From contig NZ_UGNX01000001.1 in the NCBI RefSeq assembly GCF_900452415.1, forward strand, positions 186,001 through 250,000: 64,000 nucleotides of DNA, read 5' to 3'. Within the stretch, counting starts at the first letter, position 1. Each line of letters starts with the position of its first letter. The position numbers were made by a program, and so were the translations under genes. This DNA is from Legionella cincinnatiensis. Its GTDB lineage: Bacteria > Pseudomonadota > Gammaproteobacteria > Legionellales > Legionellaceae. Positions 1 through 9,261 of the stretch are shown one piece after another. The notes below the pieces were generated by a model. It ran no database searches and was not told the DNA's origin. It saw nothing but the letters and a program-made list of their open reading frames with translations.

Positions 1-297
1 TCATATCTTTTGGAAAATGCAGAAATAGGCTACAAGATCACGCAAACCATAGCGCCTTTTATCAATGGAGGTTTAATTCAGGTTGTCCAGTTTTCCAATA
101 GCCGACCACTCATATCAGGTACTTTAGTGAGTACTGCGCCTGAATTTAATTTAAATCAAAATGGATTCCAAGTGGGTGGGGGAGTGAATTTTACATTGAA
201 AAAGGTGACTCTGCGTTTGGAACAACAATATGTACAACGTACTAATGTTTATCATAGCAATCTTTCCATAGTTTCATTAAAGATTGCTATGGATTAG
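1..297 (+). CDS. C-terminal fragment, probable outer-membrane beta-barrel protein (5' cut by window)
   Basis: The reading frame is open from base 1 to a TAG at 295-297, so the start lies outside the window. The ~98 visible residues alternate polar and hydrophobic positions (for example VNFTLKKVTLRLEQQYV), as in transmembrane beta strands, and end in a short amphipathic strand. No cytoplasmic-enzyme motif is visible. The stop lies just upstream of the preferred start of the CHASE2-cyclase gene, which suggests co-transcription. An internal TTG at 10 could be a start, but there is no reason to prefer it. That the frame is coding is fairly safe; the barrel assignment is inference. Confidence 0.5.
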   Translation, partial: SYLLENAEIGYKITQTIAPFINGGLIQVVQFSNSRPLISGTLVSTAPEFNLNQNGFQVGGGVNFTLKKVTLRLEQQYVQRTNVYHSNLSIVSLKIAMD

Positions 298-307
298 GGG
301 CCTTTCT

Positions 308-2530
308 TTGATTAAAGCAATTAAAACCAGAACAATACAATTAGGTTTGGGGAGTTTATGCCTCATTTTTATTCTTTTATTACAGAGTGAACAGCCTTCT
401 TTTTTAAATCGTATTAATGGTCTTATCTATGATTATTTATCCAAGTTGAGTTTGCATCAGAAAAAAAACTTCCCTCGAGTAGCGATTATCGATATTGACG
501 ATTATTCTGTCCAACAAGAAGGTCGTTGGCCGTGGCCGCGTGATAAAATCGCTCTCCTATTGAATAATCTAAAAAATCTTGGGGTAAAGATTGTTGCTTT
601 TGATATCGTGTTTTCTGATGTTGAAAAAAATTATGCCCAGAGCCTAAAAGAAAAAGTAGCTCAATTACCTTTTGCACAAAAGGATATGCAACGGCAAATT
701 ATGCACTTGTTGAATGAGATAGAACCTTATGTCGATAATGATCAAATTTTCGCCTCCACTTTATCAAGTAACAATGCTGTTCTCGGTTATTTATTACATT
801 ATGATGCCCAGGTAAAAAAAGGTTCTTTACCTCAACCTTTGCTTAATCAAAATGCGAAACCTATTGATGCAACCCATTACATTGTACCTGAATTTTTGGG
901 ATATAATGGGATTTTACCCTTGTTTTTAAAGGCATCTCCTCATGCTGGTTTCGTTTCCAATATTCCAGATCTTGATGGCGTTATTAGACATGGAAGCCTA
1001 TTAGGAAATTATGCCAATAAATTGTATGCAAACATTGCACTTGCAGCAGCAATGCAATATTTAGCGACGGATCACGTAAAATTGGTGACGCATACGAGTC
1101 ATGGTAAAGAACTTTTAGATGGGATCACCATTAAAAATATTTTTATACCCACGAATCATAAAGGACAAATACTGATTCCATTTTGGGGATTACCAGGTAC
1201 CATTGATTACTATTCAGCAAGTGATGTGTTACAAAATAAACTGTCTCCTAATGAACTTAGTGGTTCAATTGTGATTGTTGGTTCTACCATGGTGCTTTTA
1301 GCAGATCTCCACCAAACGCCTTTATCTCAAACTTTTCCAGGCGCTGAAATAAATGCTAATATAATTACGGCAATTTTGACTCAAGAGGTATTGGTCGAAT
1401 TTAATTGGAATACTGTTACGGGCATACTGGCGATTAGTGCATTAGGAGGTCTTTTAGTTATTCTATTTCCTTTTTGTAGCCCTTTTATCTTGTTACTTTT
1501 TTATTTCCTTATTCTTACTGTAATTTCAGGCATTTCTTTTTTAGTGTTTAATTATCAAAATACCTTTATTGCCCCCGCGATAATATTTTTGTTAACTACT
1601 TTATTAGCAATCATTAATTTTTCTTATGATTTCATTCTGGAAAAGCGGCAAAAAAATAAAATAAAACAATTGTTTGGACAATATGTTCCTCCTTCTTATG
1701 TAAAAAAACTCACTGATTTTTCTGAAAACTACAGTATGGAAGGTGAAACGCGTGAGATGACGGTTTTTTTTGCTGATATTCGTGATTTTACTACCTTAAG
1801 TGAACATTTAGAGGCTAAAGAGATTAAAAGGCTACTCAATGAATTTTTTACGCCAATTACTGATATTATTTTTAATCATAAAGGCACAATCGATAAATAT
1901 GTGGGCGATATGATCATGGCTTTTTGGGGCGCTCCTTTAACCGATAATGAGCATTGTTATCATGCTATTTCAGCTGCTTTAACGATTAAAGATAATCTAG
2001 AAGAAATTAATAAAAAATTATTAGAGGTGAATTTGCCTTACATCAGGATAGGTATGGGACTTGCCACTGGATTAATGGATGTAGGGGACATGGGGTCAGA
2101 GTTTCGCCGCTCCTACACCGTTCTTGGTGATACAGTAAATTTAGCCTCCCGGTTACAAGATCTAACCAAATACTACCAAATTTCCATTTTGGTTAATGAG
2201 TCATCACAAATGTGGGATACTCCTTTTCTCTGGTGTTTGGTGGATCAAATTACCGTGAAGGGACGGCATATTCCAGTGAAGATTTATGAGCCCCTAGGCT
2301 ATAGACAAGAGGCTTCACCAGAGCTTTTAGCAGAGTTACAAGAATATGAGCAAGGATTAAAATGTTATTATGCCCAAGAGTGGGAAAAAGCAAAAGAACG
2401 ATTCCGAAATTTACTTGCACAAAATCCTGAACGGCATCTGTATCAAATTTTTTTAAGTCGTATTGAAGATTTTATTCAACAGCCACCGCCGAAAGACTGG
2501 AACGGAGTATTTGTTCATATGCAAAAATAA
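308..2530 (+). CDS. CHASE2-domain class III adenylate/guanylate cyclase, membrane-bound
   Basis: Predicted receptor-type nucleotidyl cyclase that makes a cyclic nucleotide in response to a periplasmic cue. Counting from TTG 308 (740 aa): an N-terminal membrane helix (~10-28), a periplasmic CHASE2 region (~35-360), three close hydrophobic helices (~370-440), and a class III catalytic domain (~480-660). Metal-binding Asp490 (FFADIRDF) and Asp534 (KYVGDMIMAF), substrate-contacting Lys530, and transition-state Asn611/Arg615 (GDTVNLASR) are all present, so the enzyme should be active. Thr604 stands where many cyclases have Asp, as in some bacterial adenylyl cyclases. There is no ATG; TTG 308 has AGGGG at 296-300. 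A TTG at 284 would overlap the upstream gene. A FecR-domain gene follows after 41 bp. Confidence 0.85.
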   Translation: MIKAIKTRTIQLGLGSLCLIFILLLQSEQPSFLNRINGLIYDYLSKLSLHQKKNFPRVAIIDIDDYSVQQEGRWPWPRDKIALLLNNLKNLGVKIVAFDIVFSDVEKNYAQSLKEKVAQLPFAQKDMQRQIMHLLNEIEPYVDNDQIFASTLSSNNAVLGYLLHYDAQVKKGSLPQPLLNQNAKPIDATHYIVPEFLGYNGILPLFLKASPHAGFVSNIPDLDGVIRHGSLLGNYANKLYANIALAAAMQYLATDHVKLVTHTSHGKELLDGITIKNIFIPTNHKGQILIPFWGLPGTIDYYSASDVLQNKLSPNELSGSIVIVGSTMVLLADLHQTPLSQTFPGAEINANIITAILTQEVLVEFNWNTVTGILAISALGGLLVILFPFCSPFILLLFYFLILTVISGISFLVFNYQNTFIAPAIIFLLTTLLAIINFSYDFILEKRQKNKIKQLFGQYVPPSYVKKLTDFSENYSMEGETREMTVFFADIRDFTTLSEHLEAKEIKRLLNEFFTPITDIIFNHKGTIDKYVGDMIMAFWGAPLTDNEHCYHAISAALTIKDNLEEINKKLLEVNLPYIRIGMGLATGLMDVGDMGSEFRRSYTVLGDTVNLASRLQDLTKYYQISILVNESSQMWDTPFLWCLVDQITVKGRHIPVKIYEPLGYRQEASPELLAELQEYEQGLKCYYAQEWEKAKERFRNLLAQNPERHLYQIFLSRIEDFIQQPPPKDWNGVFVHMQK

Positions 2531-2571
2531 GAGTTGTTTATTATTTAATCAATATATTGCTAGGAAAGCAA

Positions 2572-3282
2572 ATGAAAAAATTAATTGTTATCAATGTGCT
2601 TCTCTATTCTATCAATGTAGTTGCACAACCTGTCGCCAAAGTATTAAATGTCACCAATACAGCAATCGCTAAAAAGGGTAACATACAACGAATACTATCT
2701 CCCGGCTCACCAATTCATATAGGTGAATCAATCATCACTAAGGCGAATGCCAAAATAGATATTCAATATGAAAACGGTACTCTTGTAGCGGTACAAAAGA
2801 ACTCCAATTATGAAACGGTGGCTTATAAACCAAAGGCAGAATTAAAATTAAAAGCCAAATTAAATACAGGTGCAATTGAATACAAATCAACTGGAAAAAA
2901 GAAAGGCCTCATACAAACGCCCGTGGTTGCACTCGCTATTGAGGGAACGCAATTCAAACTTATTGCAACTCCACAAAAAACATACATTCAAGTTACTGAA
3001 GGAATGGTAAAAAGTGGTAATGAACTTCTTGGCCCTTCACAAAAGTTTGCCAGTGGTTCGTTTGATAAAAATCAAAAATTTACTCCAGGTTCTATTCCCT
3101 GGAATACTTATAGCAGTTTAGGGGCTACAAACATGACAGTGCCCACTCAGAATCAGACTGTTATGCTCAGTAATGAAATCAATATGGACTTAGTTGCGAA
3201 TATGAGTACAAGTGCTGCTGTAGACAGTTTAGTGACTATGCCACCAACTGAACTAGCAGAGCTTATTATAGGTTGCCCATAG
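2572..3282 (+). CDS. FecR-domain exported protein
   Basis: Predicted periplasmic or surface-exposed protein of 236 aa. ATG 2572 is preferred over an upstream TTG because TAGGAAAG lies just before it and it places a signal peptide (MKKLIVINVLL...VVAQ, ~1-19) at the N-terminus. Residues ~30-140 form a FecR-type beta region: the stretch ending GSPIHIGESIITKANAKI followed by the VALAIEGTQFKLIA segment is typical of FecR proteins linked to surface stress and CHASE2 proteins, not only of iron-sigma regulators. There is no ECF sigma gene nearby. It lies 41 bp after the CHASE2 cyclase on the same strand, so the two probably act together. No substrate can be named. Confidence 0.75.
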   Translation: MKKLIVINVLLYSINVVAQPVAKVLNVTNTAIAKKGNIQRILSPGSPIHIGESIITKANAKIDIQYENGTLVAVQKNSNYETVAYKPKAELKLKAKLNTGAIEYKSTGKKKGLIQTPVVALAIEGTQFKLIATPQKTYIQVTEGMVKSGNELLGPSQKFASGSFDKNQKFTPGSIPWNTYSSLGATNMTVPTQNQTVMLSNEINMDLVANMSTSAAVDSLVTMPPTELAELIIGCP

Positions 3283-3349
3283 AAGGACATAGCGTTTCTT
3301 AAATAAGTTCATCTAAAGAATAATTGAGCCCATTTAAGATGAAACAATT

Positions 3350-3473
3350 TATAGCGCCACCCACTAAGTTTGATACAGCGTTAAAAGCTCTCTCGGCTCC
3401 ATCATGTACTTAAGTACATGACTTCACCTCACTTGACTTGCGCCTTGTCAAGAACTTAGTGAATGACGCTATA
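3350..3473. repeat. MITE-like palindromic element, family R, copy 1
   Basis: This 124 bp element begins TATAGCGCCAC and ends GACGCTATA, giving imperfect terminal inverted repeats. Internal blocks CATGTACTTAAGTACATGA and CTTGCGCCTTGTC are shared with a second copy at 7211-7327. It sits between the convergent FecR and propeller genes and may also act as a transcription stop. It encodes no protein. Confidence 0.75.
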
Positions 3474-3476
3474 GAA

Positions 3477-5492
3477 TCAAAGATTTCCAGTGATTGCAAT
3501 GCCAGTTGGGTTATTAAATCCACTTCCAGTTGTTCCAGGACAACTCAATTCACCAGTACTTTGAGTAATGTTACATAGAGATACTGCACTATTGCCACTA
3601 TTGGCTATATAAGCAATAGTATTTGCGGAATTGATAGTAATGCCAAAAGGTTGATTAAATCCACTTCCGGTTGTGCCTGGACACGTTAAGCCTCCCGTAC
3701 TTTGCTCTATGCTACAAAGAAAAACTTCACTAGGGCTACCACCGCCAAAACCGTTACTCACATAAGCAAAGTTTCCCCCTGGATTAAGCGTGATACGATT
3801 AGGATGATTAAAATCCCCTGCATATACAGCGCAAGAAGTAAAATTACCAGTACTTTGATCGATAACGCAGGCAGAAATATTATTAGCCAGCTCATTAACT
3901 ATATAAGCAAAAGTACCTGCTGGATTTACTGTAATACCCCCAGGGCCGTTAAACCCACTGCCTGTTGTACTCGGGCAAGTTAACTCACCAGTAGTTTGGT
4001 TAATAACACAATGAGAAATGGTATTATTTCCACTATTAGTGACATAGGCCATAGTGCCTGCAGGATTGATAGCAATGTCAATAGGACTCTGAAAGGTGCC
4101 GCCTGTGGTTCCCGGACAATTTAATGTTCCTGAGGTTTGATTCACATTGCAAAGAGTAATTAAGCCATTATTTTGATTCACTATATAAGCAAAAGTACCT
4201 GTTGGATTAATATGAATGGCACGAGGATTGTTAAAGCCACTACCTGTTGTTCCTGGACAAGTTAATACCCCGGTAGTTTGATTAATATTGCAAAGAGATA
4301 CAGTGTTTGCTCCACTATTGGTTACATAGGTATATAAAACCACGCAAGTAACGCTTATGTCCGTTACATCTGCCATAACATTGGAGCCAGAACCATTATT
4401 CACACTACATTTTAGCCCACTAGGTTGTTGCAGTACGGTCACTTCATAGCCTCCACCTTCTGCAATAGGTGTAGAAAATTGAAATGAGGTTGCATTCGCA
4501 GGAACGGATAGATTATCGCCGCCATTATTTTGGAGTACCAAGCCGTCCGCGGTTAATCCCGAAATGGAACCTCCAATTGTATACGTCGTTACACTACAGA
4601 CAATGCTTATATCGGTCACATTCGCCATAACATTGGAGCCTGTCGCATTATCAATGGTACAGGTTAATCCAGTTGGCTGTTGTTGGATGGTAACTGCATA
4701 ACTTCCCCCTTCTGCAATAGGTGTCGCAAACTGGAATGAGGTTGCATTCGCAGGAACGGACAGATTGTCGCCGCCATTATTTTGGAGAACCAATCCACTC
4801 GCTGTTAATCCCGAAATGGAACCTCCAATTGTATACGTCGTTACACTACAGACAATGCTTATATTAGTCACATTCGCCATAATATCAGTGCCCGAAGCGT
4901 TATTGATGGTACAGGTTAATCCAGTCGGTTGTTGTACTATGGTCACATCGTAGCTTCCCCCCGCTGCAACAGGTGTTGAAAATTGAAAAGAGGTTGCACC
5001 AGCAGGTACCGATAAATTGTCACTCCCATTGTTTTGGAGAATCAAGCCACTCGTTGTTAATCCAGAAATTGAACCTCCTATTGTATAGGCCGAAGCAACA
5101 ACTTCCATGGCAATGTAAGAAGTACTTGTTCGAGTACCGACAATAGGTATAGAAGTGACTGTATGTGCCGTATTACCAGGCAAAAATTTAAGGACACAAC
5201 CCTTTTGTGGGGGTAAAACAGCGCAATTAGAGGCATCTTGGGAAACATCGGTCCAATCAGAAGGTAAAATAGCGCGAATATTAGATGCGGTTACTCTTTT
5301 CGAGTTATTAAAAATGGTTACAGTAGCTGGGACATTAGAACCAGCGGTCATTTGTACGATACAATCACCAAGATGATTTCTGCTCAGACAATTTTTATTA
5401 GGTATAATGGACAAAGAGGCATTAGCCTGGACTAGAATTACTAACCAACCCATTAAAATCATTATAAGCTGTGCGATTTTATTTTTATTCAT
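3477..5492 (-). CDS. Exported protein with three tandem ~84-residue repeats and a six-bladed YVTN-type beta-propeller
   Basis: 671 aa with a signal peptide (cleavage near QANA, ~25). Residues ~30-130 form a beta-rich N-domain (TVTIFNNSKRVTASNI). Residues ~133-385 hold three near-identical repeats starting YTIGGSISGL and containing LQNNG-DNLSVPA. Residues ~388-671 are six YVTN-like propeller blades (YVTNSG, YIVNQN, YVTNSG, YIVNEL, YVSNGF, YIANSG). Each blade carries a Cys pair about ten residues apart (LCNINQTTGVLTC), probably blade disulfides in the oxidising periplasm or outside the cell. The same repeat domain occurs once in the giant protein at 33655. Function is unknown; a surface-binding or lactonase-like fold is possible, but no enzyme motif is evident. 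Confidence 0.8.
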   Translation of the reverse strand: MNKNKIAQLIMILMGWLVILVQANASLSIIPNKNCLSRNHLGDCIVQMTAGSNVPATVTIFNNSKRVTASNIRAILPSDWTDVSQDASNCAVLPPQKGCVLKFLPGNTAHTVTSIPIVGTRTSTSYIAMEVVASAYTIGGSISGLTTSGLILQNNGSDNLSVPAGATSFQFSTPVAAGGSYDVTIVQQPTGLTCTINNASGTDIMANVTNISIVCSVTTYTIGGSISGLTASGLVLQNNGGDNLSVPANATSFQFATPIAEGGSYAVTIQQQPTGLTCTIDNATGSNVMANVTDISIVCSVTTYTIGGSISGLTADGLVLQNNGGDNLSVPANATSFQFSTPIAEGGGYEVTVLQQPSGLKCSVNNGSGSNVMADVTDISVTCVVLYTYVTNSGANTVSLCNINQTTGVLTCPGTTGSGFNNPRAIHINPTGTFAYIVNQNNGLITLCNVNQTSGTLNCPGTTGGTFQSPIDIAINPAGTMAYVTNSGNNTISHCVINQTTGELTCPSTTGSGFNGPGGITVNPAGTFAYIVNELANNISACVIDQSTGNFTSCAVYAGDFNHPNRITLNPGGNFAYVSNGFGGGSPSEVFLCSIEQSTGGLTCPGTTGSGFNQPFGITINSANTIAYIANSGNSAVSLCNITQSTGELSCPGTTGSGFNNPTGIAITGNL
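4335..5090 (-). repeat. Three tandem ~252-bp repeats inside the propeller-protein gene
   Basis: The three YTIGGSISGL protein repeats are also highly alike in DNA. For example, GTTGCATTCGCAGGAACGGA occurs in the copies near 4488 and 4742, and the boundary GAAATGGAACCTCCAATTGT recurs. Such DNA identity suggests recent duplication and allows copy-number change by recombination. Confidence 0.8.
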
Positions 5493-5565
5493 TAAAGATC
5501 CCTTTTCTTTTTAGAACAATGCTTGTCGTACGTATTCAGATGTATGTTTATTTCCTCTTTGCGAT

Positions 5566-5607
5566 ATTAAAACTCGACTTCGTGCGGCTAAACCGGTTAG
5601 AAGTCGA
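5566..5607 (-). terminator. Probable Rho-independent terminator after lgt-thyA
   Basis: Read on the minus strand, TCGACTTC and GAAGTCGA form a stem with a loop of about 18 bases, followed by GTTTTAAT. It lies 20 bp past the thyA stop. The stem is short and the U run is modest. Confidence 0.45.
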
Positions 5608-5626
5608 AAGTTAAATGAACAATATT

Positions 5627-6421
5627 TTACACAGCAATTGGGGCTTTAATCGCAGGATGCGATTGATAATTCAAAAATTCAAAATCATCAAAAGTATATT
5701 CAAACAACGATTGAGGCTTACGTTTAATCTTTAAAGTGGCTAAAGGCAGTGGCTCTCTCGTTAATTGAGTGCGTGTTTGTTCCAAATGATTCAAATACAA
5801 ATGACAGTCACCACCCGTCCATATAAAATCGCCTGTTTGTAAATCGCATTGCTGGGCAACCATATGGGTGAGCAAGGAATAAGAGGCGATATTGAAAGGT
5901 ACCCCCAAGAATACATCAGCAGAGCGCTGATATAACTGACAAGAAAGAGTATTATTGGCAACATAAAATTGGAATAAAGCATGGCAGGGCATTAGCGCCA
6001 TTTGATCCAGTTCACCTACATTCCAAGCACTGACAAGTAAGCGACGCGAATCAGGATTGGATTTAATTTGTTGTATCACTTCACTAAGCTGATCGATTGT
6101 ACGCCCATCCGTTGTTGGCCAACTTCTCCATTGTTTGCCGTAAATAGGGCCTAAATCTCCTTTGCTGTCTGCCCATTCATCCCATATAGTGACCCCGTTT
6201 TCATTTAAATAGGCGATATTTGTATTACCGCTTAAAAACCAGAGTAATTCGTGCACAATACTGCGTGTATGCAGCTTTTTGGTGGTTAATAAAGGAAATC
6301 CCTGGCTTAAATCAAAACGCATCTGATATCCAAAGATTGATAAGGTTCCAGTTCCTGTTCGATCTGTTTTTCTTGTCCCATTTTTTAAAATATGCTCTAA
6401 CAAATTCAAATAAGTTTTCAT
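5627..6421 (-). CDS. thyA: Thymidylate synthase
   Basis: Converts dUMP to dTMP using 5,10-methylene-tetrahydrofolate, in the cytoplasm. The protein is 264 aa, the same length as E. coli ThyA, with the nucleophile Cys146 in [12 protein letters not shown]. Other family blocks are [11 protein letters not shown], the [10 protein letters not shown] loop and the dUMP-binding [11 protein letters not shown] region. The ATG overlaps the lgt stop in an ATGA (6418-6421), so translation is probably coupled to lgt, a common gamma-proteobacterial order. There is no sign of damage. Confidence 0.97.
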   Translation of the reverse strand: MKTYLNLLEHILKNGTRKTDRTGTGTLSIFGYQMRFDLSQGFPLLTTKKLHTRSIVHELLWFLSGNTNIAYLNENGVTIWDEWADSKGDLGPIYGKQWRSWPTTDGRTIDQLSEVIQQIKSNPDSRRLLVSAWNVGELDQMALMPCHALFQFYVANNTLSCQLYQRSADVFLGVPFNIASYSLLTHMVAQQCDLQTGDFIWTGGDCHLYLNHLEQTRTQLTREPLPLATLKIKRKPQSLFEYTFDDFEFLNYQSHPAIKAPIAV

Positions 6422-7188
6422 CGTTTAATCCACCATAACCAAATTCCCAGCACCAACATGGGAAGAGATAAAATTTGTCCCATTGTCAACCATCCGAAGG
6501 CTATAAAGCCTAATTGAGGATCGGGTTGTCGAAAAAATTCTGCAATGATACGGCATACCGCATAGCCCATTAAAAAAACAGCAGACACTCGCCCAGTAGG
6601 GCGAGGTTTACTTGCATAAATCCATACGAGTAAAAATAAGCACACTCCTTCCAACCCAAACTCATAAAGTTCTGAGGGATGACGCGGCTGATTATCTACA
6701 TGGCTGTAAACCATACCCCAAGGCATGTCTGTGACTCGCCCCCAAAGTTCGCCATTAATAAAATTACCGATACGCCCCGCCCCTAAACCTATAGGAACTA
6801 ATGGTGCAATAAAATCGCCAATTTCCCAGAAAGGTTTACTTTGTCGGGAAGCAAAGATCCAAAGTGCCGCTACTACGCCGAGCAAACCACCATGAAAAGA
6901 CATCCCACCTTGCCAGATTTTAAACAAGGACAGAGGGTTATGGGCCAGTTCAGGAAAATCATAAAAAAGCATATAGCCTATACGACCACCAATAATTACT
7001 CCAAGGGCGGCATAAAAGATCAAATCGCTGATTTGTTCGGAGGTCCAATCTAATTTATAGTGTTTACTGCGCCAGTGAGCCAATAACCAGGCGCTGACAA
7101 AGCCAAGTAAATACATTAACCCATACCAATGAACTTGTAATGGCCCTATTGAAAAAGCTACTGGATTTATATAGGGGAAAGTGAGCAT
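6418..7188 (-). CDS. lgt: Phosphatidylglycerol--prolipoprotein diacylglyceryl transferase
   Basis: Inner-membrane enzyme that transfers a diacylglyceryl group from phosphatidylglycerol to the lipobox Cys of prolipoproteins, the first step of lipoprotein maturation. At 256 aa with about seven hydrophobic segments it has the usual length. The HGGLLG motif and the Lgt signature [16 protein letters not shown] (essential Asn, Glu and Arg) are present. It ends in an ATGA overlap with thyA. The upstream 268 bp gap to ptsP holds repeat element 7211-7327. The window has at least one client, the lipoprotein at 32376. Confidence 0.97.
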   Translation of the reverse strand: MLTFPYINPVAFSIGPLQVHWYGLMYLLGFVSAWLLAHWRSKHYKLDWTSEQISDLIFYAALGVIIGGRIGYMLFYDFPELAHNPLSLFKIWQGGMSFHGGLLGVVAALWIFASRQSKPFWEIGDFIAPLVPIGLGAGRIGNFINGELWGRVTDMPWGMVYSHVDNQPRHPSELYEFGLEGVCLFLLVWIYASKPRPTGRVSAVFLMGYAVCRIIAEFFRQPDPQLGFIAFGWLTMGQILSLPMLVLGIWLWWIKR

Positions 7189-7210
7189 ATATTTTTAGGT
7201 TCCTTTTTTA

Positions 7211-7327
7211 TATAGCGCCACCTTCTAAGTTCTATACATCGGTGCAAGTTCGTGCGGTTCAGTCATGTACTTTTGTACACTTCTTCACTCCCTTTACTTG
7301 CGCCTTGTCTTCGTGGATAGCGCTATA
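7211..7327. repeat. MITE-like palindromic element, family R, copy 2
   Basis: This 117 bp element begins TATAGCGCCACC and ends AGCGCTATA, so its ends are inverted repeats. Internal blocks CATGTACTTTTGTACA and ACTTGCGCCTTGTC match copy 1 at 3350-3473. It lies between lgt and ptsP, just upstream of the lgt start, so it could affect lgt expression. Confidence 0.75.
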
Positions 7328-7456
7328 GCCATGCTTCGTGTAATAAAAAATGGTGTCCATTGTAGCTTGGGTGGAGGTGAAGAATCCAGATTTAGAGCGC
7401 ATAGAATTCCAGGGCTTACCTCATTTCCCAGGATATAATTTTTATCATATTGATAT

Positions 7457-9232
7457 TTATAAAGATTTTCCAGCTCTGATGAGACTACCTAAGCCTACTT
7501 CTTCCAGAGATTTTTGCAAATGAAAGCGTATTTGTGCGGGATGTTCAAACTCTAGGACTTCTGCAAGTATTTTGCGTGCACTGGCAATAGCAAAATTACG
7601 AATAACCCATTTTACTCTTGGTAAACTAGATGAATTCATACTCAAGGTATCAAAACCCATGGCAATTAACAAAATGACTGCTAATGGGTCGCTAGCCATT
7701 TCGCCACAGATGCTCACCTCAACTCCTGCAGCGTGGCCTCCTTCTACTACTTTGAGTAAAACCCGTAACATTGCTGGATGCATCGCATCATAAAGACCTG
7801 CGACGCGAGCATTATTTCTATCTACAGCTAAGAAGTATTGAGTTAAGTCATTGCTACCTACAGAAATAAAATCAACTCGTTTAGCAATTTCACGTGCTAA
7901 ATAAGCAGCCGCAGGTACTTCGATCATCACTCCTAATTTAGGTTTTTCAATGATGCATCCTTCTTCCAATAACTCAGTAAAAGCTTGTTCAATAAGATAA
8001 GCAGCTTCCTCGACTTCACTTAAATTGGTCACCATAGGTAACATGATACGCAGATTATTTAATTCTTCACTTGCACGCATCATGGCACGTACTTGCATTA
8101 GAAATACATCAGGATGATCCAGGGTAACCCGAATTCCTCTCCATCCTAAATAAGGATTATCTTCTTTTACTGGGAAATAGGGGAGTACTTTATCTCCACC
8201 GATGTCTAACGTGCGCATAGTTACAGGGCGTGGTGCAAAAGCTTTTAATGTTTGTCTGTAAATAATGGTTTGTTCGTCTTCCGAAGGGAAATGATCGCGA
8301 CTCATAAAAGGGACTTCAGAGCGATATAAACCAACTCCTTCTGCTCCCACACTCATTGACAAGCCTGCATCCATCGCCAAACCGGTGTTGACTTGCAAAG
8401 AAACTTTATAGTTATCAATGGTTTCTGCGGATTTATCCCGTAAACTGATTAGACTTTGATTTAATGCCTGTTCTTCTTGCTCCAGAAGTTTAAATTCGGC
8501 AAGAACAGATTTAGAGGGTGAAATATAAACTTGGCCATAATATCCATCAACAACAATAGCACGCTTAGAAATAGACTCTAATTTTAAACCACGCACTCCC
8601 ATAACGGTGGGTACACCCAAGGCACGAGCTAAAATAGCAACATGCGAGTTATTGGAGCCTTTTGCTGACACTACTCCGGCTAAATAACCTTCGGGTACTT
8701 CTGCTAGGGCAGCGGCGGTGACTTCTTCTCCGACAAGAATAGTTCGTTTAGGATAAATAATTTCTTCTTGTTGCGACCATTGTAATGCAGCTAAAACACG
8801 ACGTCCCAAATCACGAAAATCACTGGCACGTTCGCGTAAGTAAGAGTCTTCCATGCTTTCAAATTGCGCGATGTGTTTTTTTACAACTGTAGCTAAAGCT
8901 GCTTGGGCGCCAATTTTTTCTTTGCGAATGACATGCTCTACTTCGACTCCTAAGCTGTCTTTATCGAGAATGCGTAAATATACGTCAAAAAGTGCATGCT
9001 CATCTTCTGCTACAACTGCTTTCATGCGCCTGCTTAAACGATGCATATCCTCTCTGGTGGATTCAAGCGCTTCATAAAATGCTTTGATTTCTTCATCCAA
9101 TGTTTCGACAGGATGAAGTGGAACTGCATCGATATCTGCTTGAGGATACACCACTACAGCACTGCCTATTCCAATACCTGGTACTGAGCCAATTCCAGTT
9201 AGAGCTGCTGAGCTTACTTCGACTTTGGCCAC
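7457..9232 (-). CDS. ptsP: EI-like part of PtsP (3' ORF of the broken gene)
   Basis: 591 codons if read from the GTG at 9230-9232, which is an internal codon of the intact family rather than a natural start. It carries the phospho-accepting His in KGSNNSHVAILARALG, the PEP-utiliser barrel blocks GIGIGSAVVV, SEVPFMSRDHF and IMLPMVTNLSE, the signature SVGSNDLTQYFLAVDR and the catalytic CGEMASDP. If translated alone it would resemble enzyme I without the GAF sensor, but no good ribosome site precedes it. Confidence 0.7.
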   Translation of the reverse strand: MAKVEVSSAALTGIGSVPGIGIGSAVVVYPQADIDAVPLHPVETLDEEIKAFYEALESTREDMHRLSRRMKAVVAEDEHALFDVYLRILDKDSLGVEVEHVIRKEKIGAQAALATVVKKHIAQFESMEDSYLRERASDFRDLGRRVLAALQWSQQEEIIYPKRTILVGEEVTAAALAEVPEGYLAGVVSAKGSNNSHVAILARALGVPTVMGVRGLKLESISKRAIVVDGYYGQVYISPSKSVLAEFKLLEQEEQALNQSLISLRDKSAETIDNYKVSLQVNTGLAMDAGLSMSVGAEGVGLYRSEVPFMSRDHFPSEDEQTIIYRQTLKAFAPRPVTMRTLDIGGDKVLPYFPVKEDNPYLGWRGIRVTLDHPDVFLMQVRAMMRASEELNNLRIMLPMVTNLSEVEEAAYLIEQAFTELLEEGCIIEKPKLGVMIEVPAAAYLAREIAKRVDFISVGSNDLTQYFLAVDRNNARVAGLYDAMHPAMLRVLLKVVEGGHAAGVEVSICGEMASDPLAVILLIAMGFDTLSMNSSSLPRVKWVIRNFAIASARKILAEVLEFEHPAQIRFHLQKSLEEVGLGSLIRAGKSL

Positions 9233-9261
9233 TCCTATGGGCTTGGGTAGCGTTAATTCGG

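Noticed and set aside
486-677. Minus-strand frame inside the CHASE2 cyclase
   Set aside because: Shadow of the plus-strand coding sequence; no ribosome site and no family match.
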